From Kutzneria chonburiensis (lineage in GTDB: Bacteria > Actinomycetota > Actinomycetes > Mycobacteriales > Pseudonocardiaceae), in contig NZ_CP097263.1 of assembly GCF_028622115.1 (NCBI RefSeq), forward strand, positions 4,340,001 through 4,404,000: a stretch of DNA of 64,000 bases, in the 5' to 3' direction. This document shows positions 45,186 to 54,629 of the stretch, one piece after another. Under the pieces are notes generated by a model that worked only from the letters and a program-made list of their open reading frames with translations, made no database searches and was not told the DNA's origin. The position numbers and the translations under genes were made by a program. Numbering within the stretch: the first letter of the stretch is position 1; each line of letters begins with the position of its first letter.

Positions 45186-46126
45186 GGGAGCCCATCGAGG
45201 AGCAGGAGGCCGGGCCCGAGGGCATGACCCGGCGGCAGCTGATGCGGCACGCCGGCTGGTTCGGCGGCGCGGTGCTGCTCAGCGTCGTCGGCGGCGAGGT
45301 CATCAGCAGCCTCGCCACCGACGCCACGGCCGCGTCCGATCCGAACACGTTGAGGTTCGTACAGGTGTCCGACAGCCACATCGGCTTCACCGGGCCGGCG
45401 AACACCGACGTCACGGCGTCGTTCGAACACGCGCTGGATCGCATCAACTCGCTCGGGTTTCGCCCGGACTTCGTCATGCACACCGGCGATCTCACGCATT
45501 TGTCGACGCCGGCGCAGTTCGACCAGGTCAAGCAGATGCTGTCGACGGCCCGTACGGACCGGGTTTTCGTCGTCCCCGGCGAGCACGATTCCGTCGGTGA
45601 CGGTGGCAAGGCGTATCGACAGGCGTTCGGGGCCAACACGATCGGCGACGGCTGGTACAGCTTCGACACGCACGGCGTGCATTTCCTGGCGCTGGTGAAC
45701 ACTTTGGCCCTTGAGAAATTCGGCCACCTCGGCAATGATCAGCTGGATTTCGTGCGCAAGGACCTGGCCGGGGTGAAATCGGACACGCCGGTCGTGGTGT
45801 TCAGCCACATTCCGCTGTTCGCGATGTATCCGCAGTGGGGCTGGACCACCGACGACTCGCTTCAGGTCATCAACCTGCTGCGGCGTTTCTCGTCGGTGAC
45901 CTGTCTCAACGGGCACGTGCACCAGTTGTTCACCAAGACCGAGGGCAACATCACCTTCCATTCCGCGACCACGACGGCGTATCCGCTGCCCAAGCCGGGA
46001 ACCGCGCCGCAGCCGACGCCGCAGGTCCTGCCGGCGCGGCAGCTCCAGGACGCGTTGGGCATTCGCAGCGTCAGCTATCGCACGGGCGACCAGGCGCTGG
46101 CCTTGAAGGAGGAGCGGCTCACGTGA
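45182..46126 (+). CDS. Tat-type secreted metallophosphoesterase
   Basis: 314 aa from GTG 45182 (GTGA overlap). The twin-arginine-like start MTRRQLMRHAGWFGGAVLL suggests export in folded form. Calcineurin-like motifs are complete: DSHIG, HTGDLTH, PGEHD (GNHD with Glu for Asn), FSHIP and GHVH. The length is normal. It would act outside the cytoplasm next to the cupredoxin. The Glu-for-Asn change in the third motif may alter metal binding. Next gene start overlaps by GTGA. Confidence 0.88.
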   Translation: MREPIEEQEAGPEGMTRRQLMRHAGWFGGAVLLSVVGGEVISSLATDATAASDPNTLRFVQVSDSHIGFTGPANTDVTASFEHALDRINSLGFRPDFVMHTGDLTHLSTPAQFDQVKQMLSTARTDRVFVVPGEHDSVGDGGKAYRQAFGANTIGDGWYSFDTHGVHFLALVNTLALEKFGHLGNDQLDFVRKDLAGVKSDTPVVVFSHIPLFAMYPQWGWTTDDSLQVINLLRRFSSVTCLNGHVHQLFTKTEGNITFHSATTTAYPLPKPGTAPQPTPQVLPARQLQDALGIRSVSYRTGDQALALKEERLT

Positions 46127-46503
46127 GCGTGTTGATTCGACTGGCCATCGTCGCCACCCTGGCCGAGACCGGGTTCGTGCACGCCAAGCTGTACCTGGGC
46201 GGCTACCGCGTCATCCCGTACATCGGCCCCATGTTCCTGCTCCAGGCCGCCGTGTCGTTCGCCGTCGCCGCGCTGCTGCTCTTCGCCGCGCCCGTGGTCC
46301 TGCGGCTGCTCGCCGCCGGCGCGGCGGCCGGTGCGCTGTTCGGCTTCGTTCTGTCACGAACGGTTGGCGTGTTCGGCTTCACCGAGCGCGGCTTCGACCC
46401 CGCGCCCGACGCCCTGCTCAGCGTGCTGGCCGAAGTCCTGTGCCTGCTGTTGATCGGCGTGCTGTGGGTCCGTGAAATCCGGCGTCGGCGCCCAGCGTTG
46501 TAA
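46123..46503 (+). CDS. Four-helix membrane protein of the Rieske/cupredoxin operon
   Basis: 126 aa from GTG 46123, preceded by AAGGAGGAG. Four hydrophobic segments (about 3-22, 29-54, 58-79 and 95-114) fill most of the protein; a His lies in GFVHAKLYLGGY at the end of the first. No family recognised. Candidate membrane partner for the exported redox proteins, by context only. Confidence 0.8.
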   Translation: MSVLIRLAIVATLAETGFVHAKLYLGGYRVIPYIGPMFLLQAAVSFAVAALLLFAAPVVLRLLAAGAAAGALFGFVLSRTVGVFGFTERGFDPAPDALLSVLAEVLCLLLIGVLWVREIRRRRPAL

Positions 46504-46541
46504 CCTGCCGTGCTATTCCATCCCGAGGAAGGGATGACCTG

Positions 46542-47216
46542 ATGAAACGTGATGCCCGGCGGTTTGTCGACGATCTCCTCGGGCAGCGCCGGCCGCGTCC
46601 GTTCCAGGCCGATGAGGAGGACGAGGCCGTGGTGCGGACCGCCGTCGAGCTGGCGGCTGCCCGTCCCGGGGCCGACGAGCCCAGTCCCGAGTTCGTCAGC
46701 CAGCTGCGGGACCGCGTCACCGGCGACTCCCAGCCTCGTGCTCACACGAGCCGTCGCCGCCGGGTCTTGCAGGTAGCGGCCGCCGCCGCCGGGGCTTTCA
46801 CCGTGGGCATCGTCGCCGACCGGGCCGTCGCGTCCGGCGGCGACACCACGCCCGTCGTCGCCGCCCCCGAGACCGAGATCATGCCCACCCACGGCACGTG
46901 GGCCACCGTCGCCGCCAGCACCGACCTCGTCGAGGGCGCCGTCCGCGAGTTCGACCTCGGTGCCGTGGTTGGCGTCGTTCAGCGCACGTCGGGCCGGCTC
47001 CGGGCTGTGTCGTCGGTGTGTACCCACATGGCGTGCCGGCTGGGGCTCAACGACAAGCGCGACACCCTGGTCTGCCCTTGCCACGGCGCCACGTTCAGCG
47101 TCGCCGGCCAGCCCGTGCGCAACCTACGGTCGGCCGACCCGCTGCCCGCGTTGCCCCGGCTGGCCGTACGGGAGTTCGAGGGTTCGATCCAGATCTATTG
47201 CCCGGTCCGGGGCTAG
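46542..47216 (+). CDS. Membrane-anchored Rieske [2Fe-2S] protein with an extra N-terminal domain
   Basis: 224 aa; GAGGAAGG site upstream. Residues 1-62 are a soluble charged domain shared with the 60-aa protein. Residues 71-95 (SRRRRVLQ... hydrophobic) form a Tat-like anchor. The Rieske fold from about 110 has both cluster motifs: C160-T-H162 and C178-P-C180-H181, with C165 and C180 placed for the usual disulfide. It is the last gene of the operon. The cytosolic N-domain could sense or transmit the redox state to the sigma factor; this is hypothetical. Confidence 0.9.
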   Translation: MKRDARRFVDDLLGQRRPRPFQADEEDEAVVRTAVELAAARPGADEPSPEFVSQLRDRVTGDSQPRAHTSRRRRVLQVAAAAAGAFTVGIVADRAVASGGDTTPVVAAPETEIMPTHGTWATVAASTDLVEGAVREFDLGAVVGVVQRTSGRLRAVSSVCTHMACRLGLNDKRDTLVCPCHGATFSVAGQPVRNLRSADPLPALPRLAVREFEGSIQIYCPVRG

Positions 47217-48063
47217 AGACTCCCTGACGTCCTCGAGCCGCGCCACCCCGACATCTCGACCACCCGCCCCATCCCTCGCACCCCAGCCGCATAGCCGCCC
47301 GCTGCATCTCTCGCACCGCAGCCACCCACGCCACCCCTGACACCTCGGTCGCCCGCTCCATCCCTCGCACCCCAGCCGCCTGCGCCATCCCTCGCACCCT
47401 AGCCGCCTGCGCCATCCCTCGCACCAGCCGCCTGCGCCATCCCTCGCACCGCAGCCGCCATAGCCGACTGCCTCCCAGGCATCTCGACCGCCCTCGCCGC
47501 CTGTTGCACCCGGACACCTCGGCCGCCCTCGCCGCCGCTCCGCCCTTGACACCGCAGCCGCCCGCGCGGCCTTCCGCCTGTTGCACCGTGACCACCTTCC
47601 CCGCCACTTCCCGAACCCCTGTCACTCGGGCGACCCTTGCAACCAGGGCGACCTTCCCGGCACGGTCCGCCATGACTGCCTTCGCCGGCTATCCCGCTCC
47701 AGCCGTGCCCTTCGGCCACTGCCCCCAGCCGCGAAGCCGTACCCAGCCACCTGCTCGACACCGACCATCGCCTCTTGTCTCACGGCTCCTGTTGTCCCGC
47801 CACGACATTCGCCCTGCGCCACAAGACCTTTCGCCACGCCGCCAAGGTGGTCGCGCACCCCCATTCGCTTCCCCTGCATGCACAATGCCCTTCGCCCTCC
47901 GCGACAACCCCTCACCGACAGCGCCATCCCGCAACTCTCTTTCCTTGCACCGCAACACTCACAGCTTTCGTGACCGAAAGTCATTGCCTGCCAACGGTTT
48001 CTCACTCTATCGAGCGATACTCACACATCGAGTCGATCTTTGCGCGGGCGTAGAATTGCTGGT
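47217..48063. repeat. Low-complexity C-rich tract with degenerate 25-27-bp repeats
   Basis: Between 47270 and 47470 the element ccatccctcgcacc recurs, with exact copies at 47358, 47385, 47412 and 47437. Beyond 47470 the tract stays C-rich and degenerate. Open frames on both strands translate to monotonous Pro/Arg/Ala or Gly/Trp/Arg-rich sequence with no domain, so it is treated as non-coding. It separates the Rieske operon from the HNH gene. Confidence 0.65.
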
Positions 48064-49164
48064 ATGGACAGGAAAGTCGCTCGTATCATCGAGATCGAGC
48101 ACCAGAAACGAGCACTCGCCGCCGAGCAACTCCGCCTCACCGCCGAGATCGCCACCGACGAATACGTCGCCACCGACCTCGCCATGGCCTTACAGCTCTC
48201 GCCCTCCAACGCCGAGGACTACGTCGACTGGGCCACCCGCGTCGAGACCTACTTCCCCGACGTCATCGACGCCATGGCCGCCGGCATCATCAGCGAACGC
48301 TCCGCCCACGCCATCGTCGACCCGACCCGCTTCTACCCCGAAGAGCTCGCCCAACGGGTGGTGAGCGCCACCCTCGCGACCGCCGCCGGCCGCACGCCGC
48401 AACAACTCCGCCGCTCGTCGCTGGGCCGGCTGCAACGGGCCGATCCCGCCTTGCACTTCCTCAAGCGGGAAGAAGCCCGCCGCAACCGCAAAGTCGTCAT
48501 CTACGACGAAGAAGACAGCATGGCCACCCTGGCCTGCCAACAACCCGCCGAGATCACCCAGGCCATGTACACCAAGATCGATCGGATCGCCCAACAGGAA
48601 ACGAAAAACGGGCGCACGATCGATGAGGTTCGTGCGGATGTGATGGCGGGGTTGATCCTTGAGGACCCGAAGACTGCTGGTTTGAAGCCGTTGATTCAGG
48701 TGACTGTGCCGATCACCGCCTTGCTCGGTGTGGATGAGCGGCCGGGCCAGTTGGACGCCGGTCAGTTGATCCCGGCGCCGGTTGTTCGGGAGCTGATGTC
48801 CCACCCGGGCACCGTGTTTCACCGGCTGCTGACCGACGAGGCCGGGCAGCTGCTGGAGTACAGCCCGGAGATCTACCGGCCGAAGGCCGATGTGGACCGG
48901 TTCATCCGGACCCGGCACAGGACGTGTGTGATGCCGTGCTGCTCGCATCCCTCGCGGTCCTGCGACATCGATCACGCCGTCGCTTGGCCGGAGGGGAAGT
49001 CGACCGGGACGAATCTGGGGCCGTTGGATCGAAAGCATCATCGGTACAAGCACGCGACCAAGGCGAAGGTGACCATCGCGGACGATGGCACGACGACGCT
49101 GGAGACGCGGTGGGGGCTGACCTACACGACTAAGCCGGAGCCTGTTGAGGAACCGCCGTTCTAG
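48064..49164 (+). CDS. 13E12-type DUF222/HNH endonuclease family protein
   Basis: 366 aa from ATG 48064. Residues 1-250 are the DUF222 helical domain; the C-terminal HNH motif shows CVMPCCSHPSRSCDIDHAVAW and then LDRKHHRYKH. The family occurs in many copies in actinobacterial genomes and is often linked to repeats and recombination; its activity is mostly untested. The first half uses C-ending codons almost exclusively, the second half (from about 48600) has many T/G-ending codons (gtt, cgt, gat), suggesting a chimera of two paralogues. Confidence 0.88.
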   Translation: MDRKVARIIEIEHQKRALAAEQLRLTAEIATDEYVATDLAMALQLSPSNAEDYVDWATRVETYFPDVIDAMAAGIISERSAHAIVDPTRFYPEELAQRVVSATLATAAGRTPQQLRRSSLGRLQRADPALHFLKREEARRNRKVVIYDEEDSMATLACQQPAEITQAMYTKIDRIAQQETKNGRTIDEVRADVMAGLILEDPKTAGLKPLIQVTVPITALLGVDERPGQLDAGQLIPAPVVRELMSHPGTVFHRLLTDEAGQLLEYSPEIYRPKADVDRFIRTRHRTCVMPCCSHPSRSCDIDHAVAWPEGKSTGTNLGPLDRKHHRYKHATKAKVTIADDGTTTLETRWGLTYTTKPEPVEEPPF

Positions 49165-49487
49165 GGAGCTCTCCAAGCTTTCGAGCACCAGGTGTCGGTC
49201 AGCGAGGGCCACGGGCCTGGCGGCGCCGCTGCCGCGGCCACGACGGCTAGACCACGGGTGGACAGACTACGGGGCCGTCGCGGCCTTGCCCCTTGGCACC
49301 GTGGGCGCGTCGACTGGTGGGTTTGAGTCGGGTGGTTGCTTTCGTTGGGGCGCTTGCGTTGGGTGGGGGGTCCTGCTTCCTGATGGGCATGTGGGGGTTG
49401 CTGCTACGCGGTTTGCCTGCCATTTGTGGGGTGGCTATGAAAAAGCCGGGGGCGATGGAAGCTGCCCCCGGCGTGATCAGTGGATCG
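49165..49487. other. Intergenic stretch with one terminator; otherwise nothing recognised
   Basis: The 323 bases after the HNH gene contain G-rich sequence without a plausible gene. A hairpin near its right end serves the minus-strand gene that follows. No promoter or repeat was identified. Confidence 0.6.
49440..49472 (-). terminator. Rho-independent terminator of the substrate-binding protein gene
   Basis: Stem gccgggggc (49445-49453) pairs with gcccccggc (49464-49472). Five A residues just to the left become a U-run on the minus strand, the classical intrinsic terminator layout. It lies 15 bases past the stop of the gene to its right. Confidence 0.85.
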
Positions 49488-51236
49488 CTACTTCTTGACG
49501 CCTACGGCGGCGTAGTCGTACATGCCGTAGCCGTCGGAGACGAAGAGGTTGGTGCCCCTGGCGGGTCGGTAAAGGAGGGACTTGGCCACCAGGCCGGGGA
49601 GGATGTAGGCGTCGTCCATGACCTTCTGGTCCACCTGGCTCCAGATCTGCTGGCGGGCGGTGGAGTCCTCGGTGATGGCGGCCTTGTCGACCAGCTGGTC
49701 GACCTCGGGGTCCTTGACGCCGAGGTTGCTGTTGCCGCCGGAGGCGCGGATGACGCGGCTGTCGACGATCTGGCTGAAGTAGCCGAAGCCCTCGGGCCAG
49801 TCGGCCTGCCAACCGAAGATCATCAGGCCCAGGGAGTTGTTCTTGGCGTAGTCGGGCTTGCCGGCGTAGAGCTTGCCGTAGTCGCCCTGGGGGAAGGGCT
49901 TGATGGTGAGCTTGATGCCGACCTTCGCCAGGGACTGCTGGAGGGACTCGGCGGTGGCCTTCTCGCGGGGGCGCTCGGCGCGGTACGAGATGTTGGTGCT
50001 GAAACCGGTGGGCTGGCCGCAGGCCTCGAGCTCCTGCTTGGCCCTGGCCTCGTCGCCGGCGTTGTTGGGGGTGGGGTACGGGTCGAACTTCTGCGCACCG
50101 GGGATGACGGGGGGCTGCAGGTTGGTGGCGATGTCGCCGCCGATGCTGCCGCCGTACGCGGCCTGGTAGGACGTCTTGTCGGTGGCGTACTCCACGGCCC
50201 GCCGACAGTGCACGTTGTCCAGCGGCGCGACGTCACCGTTGATCGCGGTGTACCAGAGGCGGGCGCTGGCGGGGTTGTCGGTGTTGGCCTTCTGCTTCTG
50301 GTCGGCCAAGAGCTTGCCCTGGGCGGCGGCCTGCACACCCACACCGCTGACCTCGAAGTCCAGGTCGCCGGCGATCAGGCGCTGGTCGATGTCGTCGGCG
50401 TTGGTGTTGAGGGCCACCTCGAACTTGTCGGGCAGCGCCTTGCGCAGTGGATCGGTCTGCTGGTCCCAGTGCGGGTTGCGGACCAGGGTGAAGCTCTTGC
50501 CCAGGTTGTTGTCGCCGAACATGTACGGCCCGCTGGACACCACGTGCTTCTTGTACTCGCTGCCGGTGTCCTTGGCCGCCGGCACCGGAATGGTCGACGG
50601 CAGCATGGCGAAGTAGTCGAACGCGGCGAACGCCGACTTCAGGTGGAAGACGATCGTGGTGTCATCGGGCGTCTCGATGGCCTTCAGACCCAGCTTGTCC
50701 TTGGACGTGTCCTTGTAGGCCGAGGTGTAGCCCTGCAGATCCAGGTAGTCGTTGAAGTACGTCGGCCCGTCCGGGAACACGGTCTTGTCCAACGACCGCT
50801 CCACCGCGTACTTCACGTCCTTGGACGTCACGGTCGAGCCGTCCTCGAACTTCACGCCGGTCCGGATGTGATAGGTCCACGTCTTGTCATCGTCACTGGA
50901 CTTGCCCAGGTCGGTGGCCAGATCCGGGACCAGCTTGGCGCCGGCCGGGCCGGGCTGCGGGGCGAACGTGAGCAGGCTGCGGCCGAACAGCCGGGAGAAG
51001 TCCCACTCGTAGCTGTAGTACGAATCGGCCGGGTCCAGGGAGTCCCAGTCGCCGGGGTTGGCCATCCGAATGGTGCCGCCCTTGGCGTCGGACGCGTTGA
51101 ACACCTTGCTGACGGCCGCGTTGAACTGCGCGCCGCCGCCCGAACCGTCGCTGCCGGAGCCGCCGCTGCAAGCGGTCACACCCGTGGCGAGCATGGCGAC
51201 GGCACCGACCGCCGCCATGATCCGCTTTCTCCCCAT
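49488..51236 (-). CDS. ABC transporter substrate-binding lipoprotein (family 5, oligopeptide type)
   Basis: 582 aa from ATG 51236, chosen because GGGAG lies at the right distance; an ATG 12 bases upstream is less well placed. Lipobox ATGVTAC, then a Gly/Ser linker. Family signatures are GDWDSLDPADSY, LVPDLATDLGKSSDDDKTWT, FEDGSTVTSKDVKYAVERS and SGPYMFGDN. It would bind peptides or similar solutes outside the membrane. No permease or ATPase genes are adjacent, so it is an orphan receptor here. Confidence 0.92.
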   Translation of the reverse strand: MGRKRIMAAVGAVAMLATGVTACSGGSGSDGSGGGAQFNAAVSKVFNASDAKGGTIRMANPGDWDSLDPADSYYSYEWDFSRLFGRSLLTFAPQPGPAGAKLVPDLATDLGKSSDDDKTWTYHIRTGVKFEDGSTVTSKDVKYAVERSLDKTVFPDGPTYFNDYLDLQGYTSAYKDTSKDKLGLKAIETPDDTTIVFHLKSAFAAFDYFAMLPSTIPVPAAKDTGSEYKKHVVSSGPYMFGDNNLGKSFTLVRNPHWDQQTDPLRKALPDKFEVALNTNADDIDQRLIAGDLDFEVSGVGVQAAAQGKLLADQKQKANTDNPASARLWYTAINGDVAPLDNVHCRRAVEYATDKTSYQAAYGGSIGGDIATNLQPPVIPGAQKFDPYPTPNNAGDEARAKQELEACGQPTGFSTNISYRAERPREKATAESLQQSLAKVGIKLTIKPFPQGDYGKLYAGKPDYAKNNSLGLMIFGWQADWPEGFGYFSQIVDSRVIRASGGNSNLGVKDPEVDQLVDKAAITEDSTARQQIWSQVDQKVMDDAYILPGLVAKSLLYRPARGTNLFVSDGYGMYDYAAVGVKK

Positions 51237-51353
51237 GTGAGCTCCCATCTCCGTGCAGGGTTGCCGAAGTTCACCAGAAGCCGGCGCCCGGGGTCGAGGC
51301 GGCCTCGGCAAATTCGGCGATTTCTGGCCCTAAGTGCCGTGCCCGATCAGGCA

Positions 51354-52376
51354 TTACCGAGGACGGCGGGCCGGTGGTTCACAGCACGCGACGGCGCAGA
51401 ACTCGCCGTTCACAGTGCAGCCAAGTGTCGAAAACGTCGAAAGCTTGCGGGGTTCGACGCCGTCGACGTGCTCACGCACCAGCTCCACGACCATGTCGGC
51501 GAAGCGCTGGTCGGGGCCGGGGGTGGCGGCGCGGGCGAAGCCCATGCCGTACGACTCGGCCCGCTCACGGGCCTCGGTGTCCAGGTCCCACACGACCTCG
51601 AGGTGGTCGCTGACGAAACCGACGGGACACACCACCAGGTTGGCCACGCCCTTGGCGTGCAGGGCATCCACGTGGTCGACGATGTCCGGCTCCAGCCACG
51701 GCACCTGCGGCGGCCCGGAGCGGGACTGCCACACGACGTCGTACTCCGTGACGCCGAGCTCCGCGGCGACCAGCCGGGCGGCCTCGGCGACCTGCTGCGA
51801 GTACAGGTGCCCGGACGGCCCGCCGGTGGCGTCGAAGGCGTTGGGGATGGAGTGCGCGGTGAACACGAGCCGGAAGTCGTCGAAGCCGGCGGCGGCCGTA
51901 CGCACGGCGTCGGCGAACGGCAGCACGAAGCCGGGATGGTCGAAGTACTGGCGCAACTTCACCAGCTCGGGCGGGTCGGCGACGGCGGCCCGGGCCCGCA
52001 GGATGTCCTCGTCGTACTGGCGGCAGGCCGAGTAGCCGCCGTAGGCGCTGGTCGGGAAGACCAGCGCACGACGAACACCGTCGGCGATCATCTCGCCGAC
52101 GGTGTCCTCGAGCATCGGATGCCAGTTGCGGTTGCCGAAGTAGACCGGCAGGTCGACGCCGGCGGCCGCGAGGGCCGCGCGGATCCCCTCGATCAGGTCC
52201 CGGTTGAGCCCGTTGATCGGGGAGACGCCGCCGAAGTGCAGGTAGTGCTGGGCGACCTCGTCGAGCCGCTCGGGCGGCACGCCCCGACCCCTGGTCACGT
52301 TCTCCAGGAACGGCCGGACGTCGTCCGGTCCCTCCGGACCACCGAAGGACAGCAGCAGCAGGGCGTCGACACTCAC
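51354..52376 (-). CDS. hemH: Ferrochelatase (coproporphyrin/protoporphyrin type)
   Basis: 340 aa from GTG 52376. Inserts Fe2+ into the porphyrin in late haem synthesis; in actinobacteria the substrate is coproporphyrin III. Signatures: [14 protein letters not shown] at the N-terminus, catalytic His in FTAHSIPN, acidic proton-path residues in [14 protein letters not shown], and a C-terminal cysteine cluster ([14 protein letters not shown]) that could hold the [2Fe-2S] cluster known in some actinobacterial enzymes. Downstream 5-prime neighbour is a DUF4142 lipoprotein gene, 20 bases away. Confidence 0.95.
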   Translation of the reverse strand: MSVDALLLLSFGGPEGPDDVRPFLENVTRGRGVPPERLDEVAQHYLHFGGVSPINGLNRDLIEGIRAALAAAGVDLPVYFGNRNWHPMLEDTVGEMIADGVRRALVFPTSAYGGYSACRQYDEDILRARAAVADPPELVKLRQYFDHPGFVLPFADAVRTAAAGFDDFRLVFTAHSIPNAFDATGGPSGHLYSQQVAEAARLVAAELGVTEYDVVWQSRSGPPQVPWLEPDIVDHVDALHAKGVANLVVCPVGFVSDHLEVVWDLDTEARERAESYGMGFARAATPGPDQRFADMVVELVREHVDGVEPRKLSTFSTLGCTVNGEFCAVACCEPPARRPR

Positions 52377-52396
52377 GCCTGACAATCTAAGCGCTG

Positions 52397-53200
52397 TCAC
52401 TCCGGGATCGCGGACCCGGCCCTCCGCTTGCCGCCGTTGTTGCGCCGCATGATCGGGATCAGGATCGCGCCGCCGGCCATCAGCGCCGCGATGACGAACA
52501 CCCCGATGCTGCTGTTGTTGTTGGACGTGATCTGCGCCGCGGTGGTCACCGGGGTGATCGGCGGCGCGGTCGGCGAGGCCAGCGCGCTGTAGTTGACCAG
52601 GCCGGTCTGCTCCAGCACGGTGATGTGGTCGAGCACGGTGGTCATGCACTGGTTGGCGAAGTCGCGGATCAGCGAGTTCCGGGTGCCGGCCCGCACCTGC
52701 GACAGCAGCTGGTAGACCGAGCCGTGCTGGTCGCGCAGCGGCCCGACGAAGGCCCGGTCGAAGTCGATGCCCGGCTGGGCGTTCTGCATGTTGGTCAGGA
52801 AGCCCTGCTGCTCGGGCAGCGGCTTCGTCGGAATCGTCACCCCGAGCTGCTGGGCGATCTGCACGTTCATCTTGTTGAGCAGGGTGTGGCCCTGGATGAG
52901 GTGCTGCCCCGCGGTGCGGACCGAGGGGTTGTTGGTCATGGTCTGCGCCATCTCGCCGCTGGGCAGCTCCCACGAGCCGGCCAGCGCGACCTTCACCAGC
53001 ATCAGCCGGTCGGCCGGGCCGACCGGGCCCCACTGGCTCTGCGTGACCTGGGTGCCGACGTCCAACGGGTTGTTCGGGTCCACCTGGCCGGGCGGCGTAG
53101 CCGCCTGCGACTGGCCGATGGCGCAGCCGGACAGCGGCAGCACGGCGCTGATCCCGATAACGACGAGGACGGCGGCCTTGCGCACCGCGCGAGAGATCAC
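52397..53200 (-). CDS. DUF4142-domain lipoprotein with C-terminal membrane anchor
   Basis: 267 aa from GTG 53200; a longer start at 53242 (MPDSYSY) is possible. Lipobox LPLSGC follows a hydrophobic signal. The central helical region ([20 protein letters not shown], then [19 protein letters not shown]) has the DUF4142 pattern of ferritin-like four-helix bundles. A C-terminal segment ([18 protein letters not shown]) and basic tail give a second anchor. Located just upstream of hemH in the same direction; a functional link is not known. Confidence 0.85.
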   Translation of the reverse strand: MISRAVRKAAVLVVIGISAVLPLSGCAIGQSQAATPPGQVDPNNPLDVGTQVTQSQWGPVGPADRLMLVKVALAGSWELPSGEMAQTMTNNPSVRTAGQHLIQGHTLLNKMNVQIAQQLGVTIPTKPLPEQQGFLTNMQNAQPGIDFDRAFVGPLRDQHGSVYQLLSQVRAGTRNSLIRDFANQCMTTVLDHITVLEQTGLVNYSALASPTAPPITPVTTAAQITSNNNSSIGVFVIAALMAGGAILIPIMRRNNGGKRRAGSAIPE

Positions 53201-53284
53201 CGGTCCGACCACCTTTCCTGGATACGAATAGCTATCCGGCATTACGGGGTGGACCGGTGACCCGATCACTGCGGCGACTCGCCG

Positions 53285-54616
53285 TTACCTTATCGTGATC
53301 TGAATCGCTTCAGCGAGGACGTCAAGGCCGTCGTTCAGGACATCCGTCGGGATCACGAGCGGCGGCAGCAGGCGCAGCACGTTGCCGTACGTTCCGGCGG
53401 TCAGCACCACGACTCCCCTTGCGTGGCAAGCCTTCGCGATCCGCCCGGTCAGCTCGGCGTCCGGTTCGGACGTGCCCGGCTTGACCAGCTCGACGGCCAG
53501 CATCGCGCCCCGGCCCCGCACGTCGCCGATCGCCGGGATGCCGGCGGCCAGCTCGCGCAGCCGCGGCAGCGTGATCTCCTCGATGGCCTTGGCCCGCGCG
53601 TTCAGGTCCTCGTCCCGCATGATCCCGATCGACGCCAGCGCGGCGGCGCAGGCCACCGGGTTGCCACCGTAGGTGCCGCCGAGACCGCCGCCGTGCACGG
53701 CGTCCATAACCTCGGCCCGGCCGGTGACGGCGGCCAGCGGCAGGCCGCCGGCGATGCCCTTGGCCGTGGTGACGAGATCGGGCACCACGCCCTCGTGCTC
53801 GCTGGCGAACCACGCGCCGGTACGGCAGAAGCCGGTCTGGATCTCGTCGGCGACGAACAGGACGCCCTTGGCCCGGCACCAGTCCGCGACGGCCTTGAGG
53901 AAGCCCGGCGCCGGCACCACGAAGCCGCCCTCGCCCTGGATCGGCTCGATCAGCACGCAGGCCACGTTGTCCGCGCCGACCTGCTTCTCCAGCTGGTCCA
54001 ACGCGCGGGCGGCGGCCTGCTCGCCGGTCAGGCCGGCCGGGTCGCGGAACGGGTAGGACATCGGCAGCCGGTACACCTCGGGCGCGAACGGCCCGAACCG
54101 GTGCTTGTACGGCATGTTCTTGGCGGTCAACGCCATCGTGAGGTTGGTGCGGCCGTGGTAGGCGTGGTCGAAGACCACGACCGCCTGCCGCCCGGTGGCG
54201 TGCCGGGCGATCTTGACGGCGTTCTCCACCGCCTCGGCCCCGGAGTTGAACAGGGCCGACCGCTTCTCGTGCGAGCCCGGCGTCAGCTCGGCCAGCTGCT
54301 CGCACACGTCCACGTAGGCGTCGTACGGCGTGACCATGAAGCAGGTGTGGGTGAACTTGGCGACCTGTTCCTGCACAGCCGCCACCACCGCCGGCGCGGC
54401 GTTGCCCACGCTGGTCACGGCGATGCCGGAACCCAGGTCCACCAACGTGTTGCCGTCCACGTCGTGCAGCAGCCCGGCACCGGCCGACTCGACGAACACC
54501 GGCAGCCCGCTGCTGACGCCGGCGGCCACGGTCCGCAACCGGCGCTGCTGGGCGGCCTGCGACTGGGGGCCCGGGATCTCGGTGACGAGGTGCCGGGCGA
54601 GAGTGGGGGTAGCCAC
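53285..54616 (-). CDS. gabT: 4-aminobutyrate aminotransferase
   Basis: 443 aa. PLP-dependent class III aminotransferase converting GABA and 2-oxoglutarate to succinate semialdehyde and glutamate. Motifs: [54 protein letters not shown] and the PLP lysine in [12 protein letters not shown]. The length and N-terminus match actinobacterial GabT. It lies 13 bases after a GabP-like permease, forming a GABA uptake and use operon. No succinate semialdehyde dehydrogenase gene is in the window. Confidence 0.94.
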   Translation of the reverse strand: MATPTLARHLVTEIPGPQSQAAQQRRLRTVAAGVSSGLPVFVESAGAGLLHDVDGNTLVDLGSGIAVTSVGNAAPAVVAAVQEQVAKFTHTCFMVTPYDAYVDVCEQLAELTPGSHEKRSALFNSGAEAVENAVKIARHATGRQAVVVFDHAYHGRTNLTMALTAKNMPYKHRFGPFAPEVYRLPMSYPFRDPAGLTGEQAAARALDQLEKQVGADNVACVLIEPIQGEGGFVVPAPGFLKAVADWCRAKGVLFVADEIQTGFCRTGAWFASEHEGVVPDLVTTAKGIAGGLPLAAVTGRAEVMDAVHGGGLGGTYGGNPVACAAALASIGIMRDEDLNARAKAIEEITLPRLRELAAGIPAIGDVRGRGAMLAVELVKPGTSEPDAELTGRIAKACHARGVVVLTAGTYGNVLRLLPPLVIPTDVLNDGLDVLAEAIQITIR

Positions 54617-54629
54617 TGGGATTCCCTTC

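Noticed and set aside
47095-47673. Minus-strand frames with repeated RGMAQAAGV-like units
   Set aside because: They are the reverse reading of the C-rich repeats and overlap the Rieske gene antisense.
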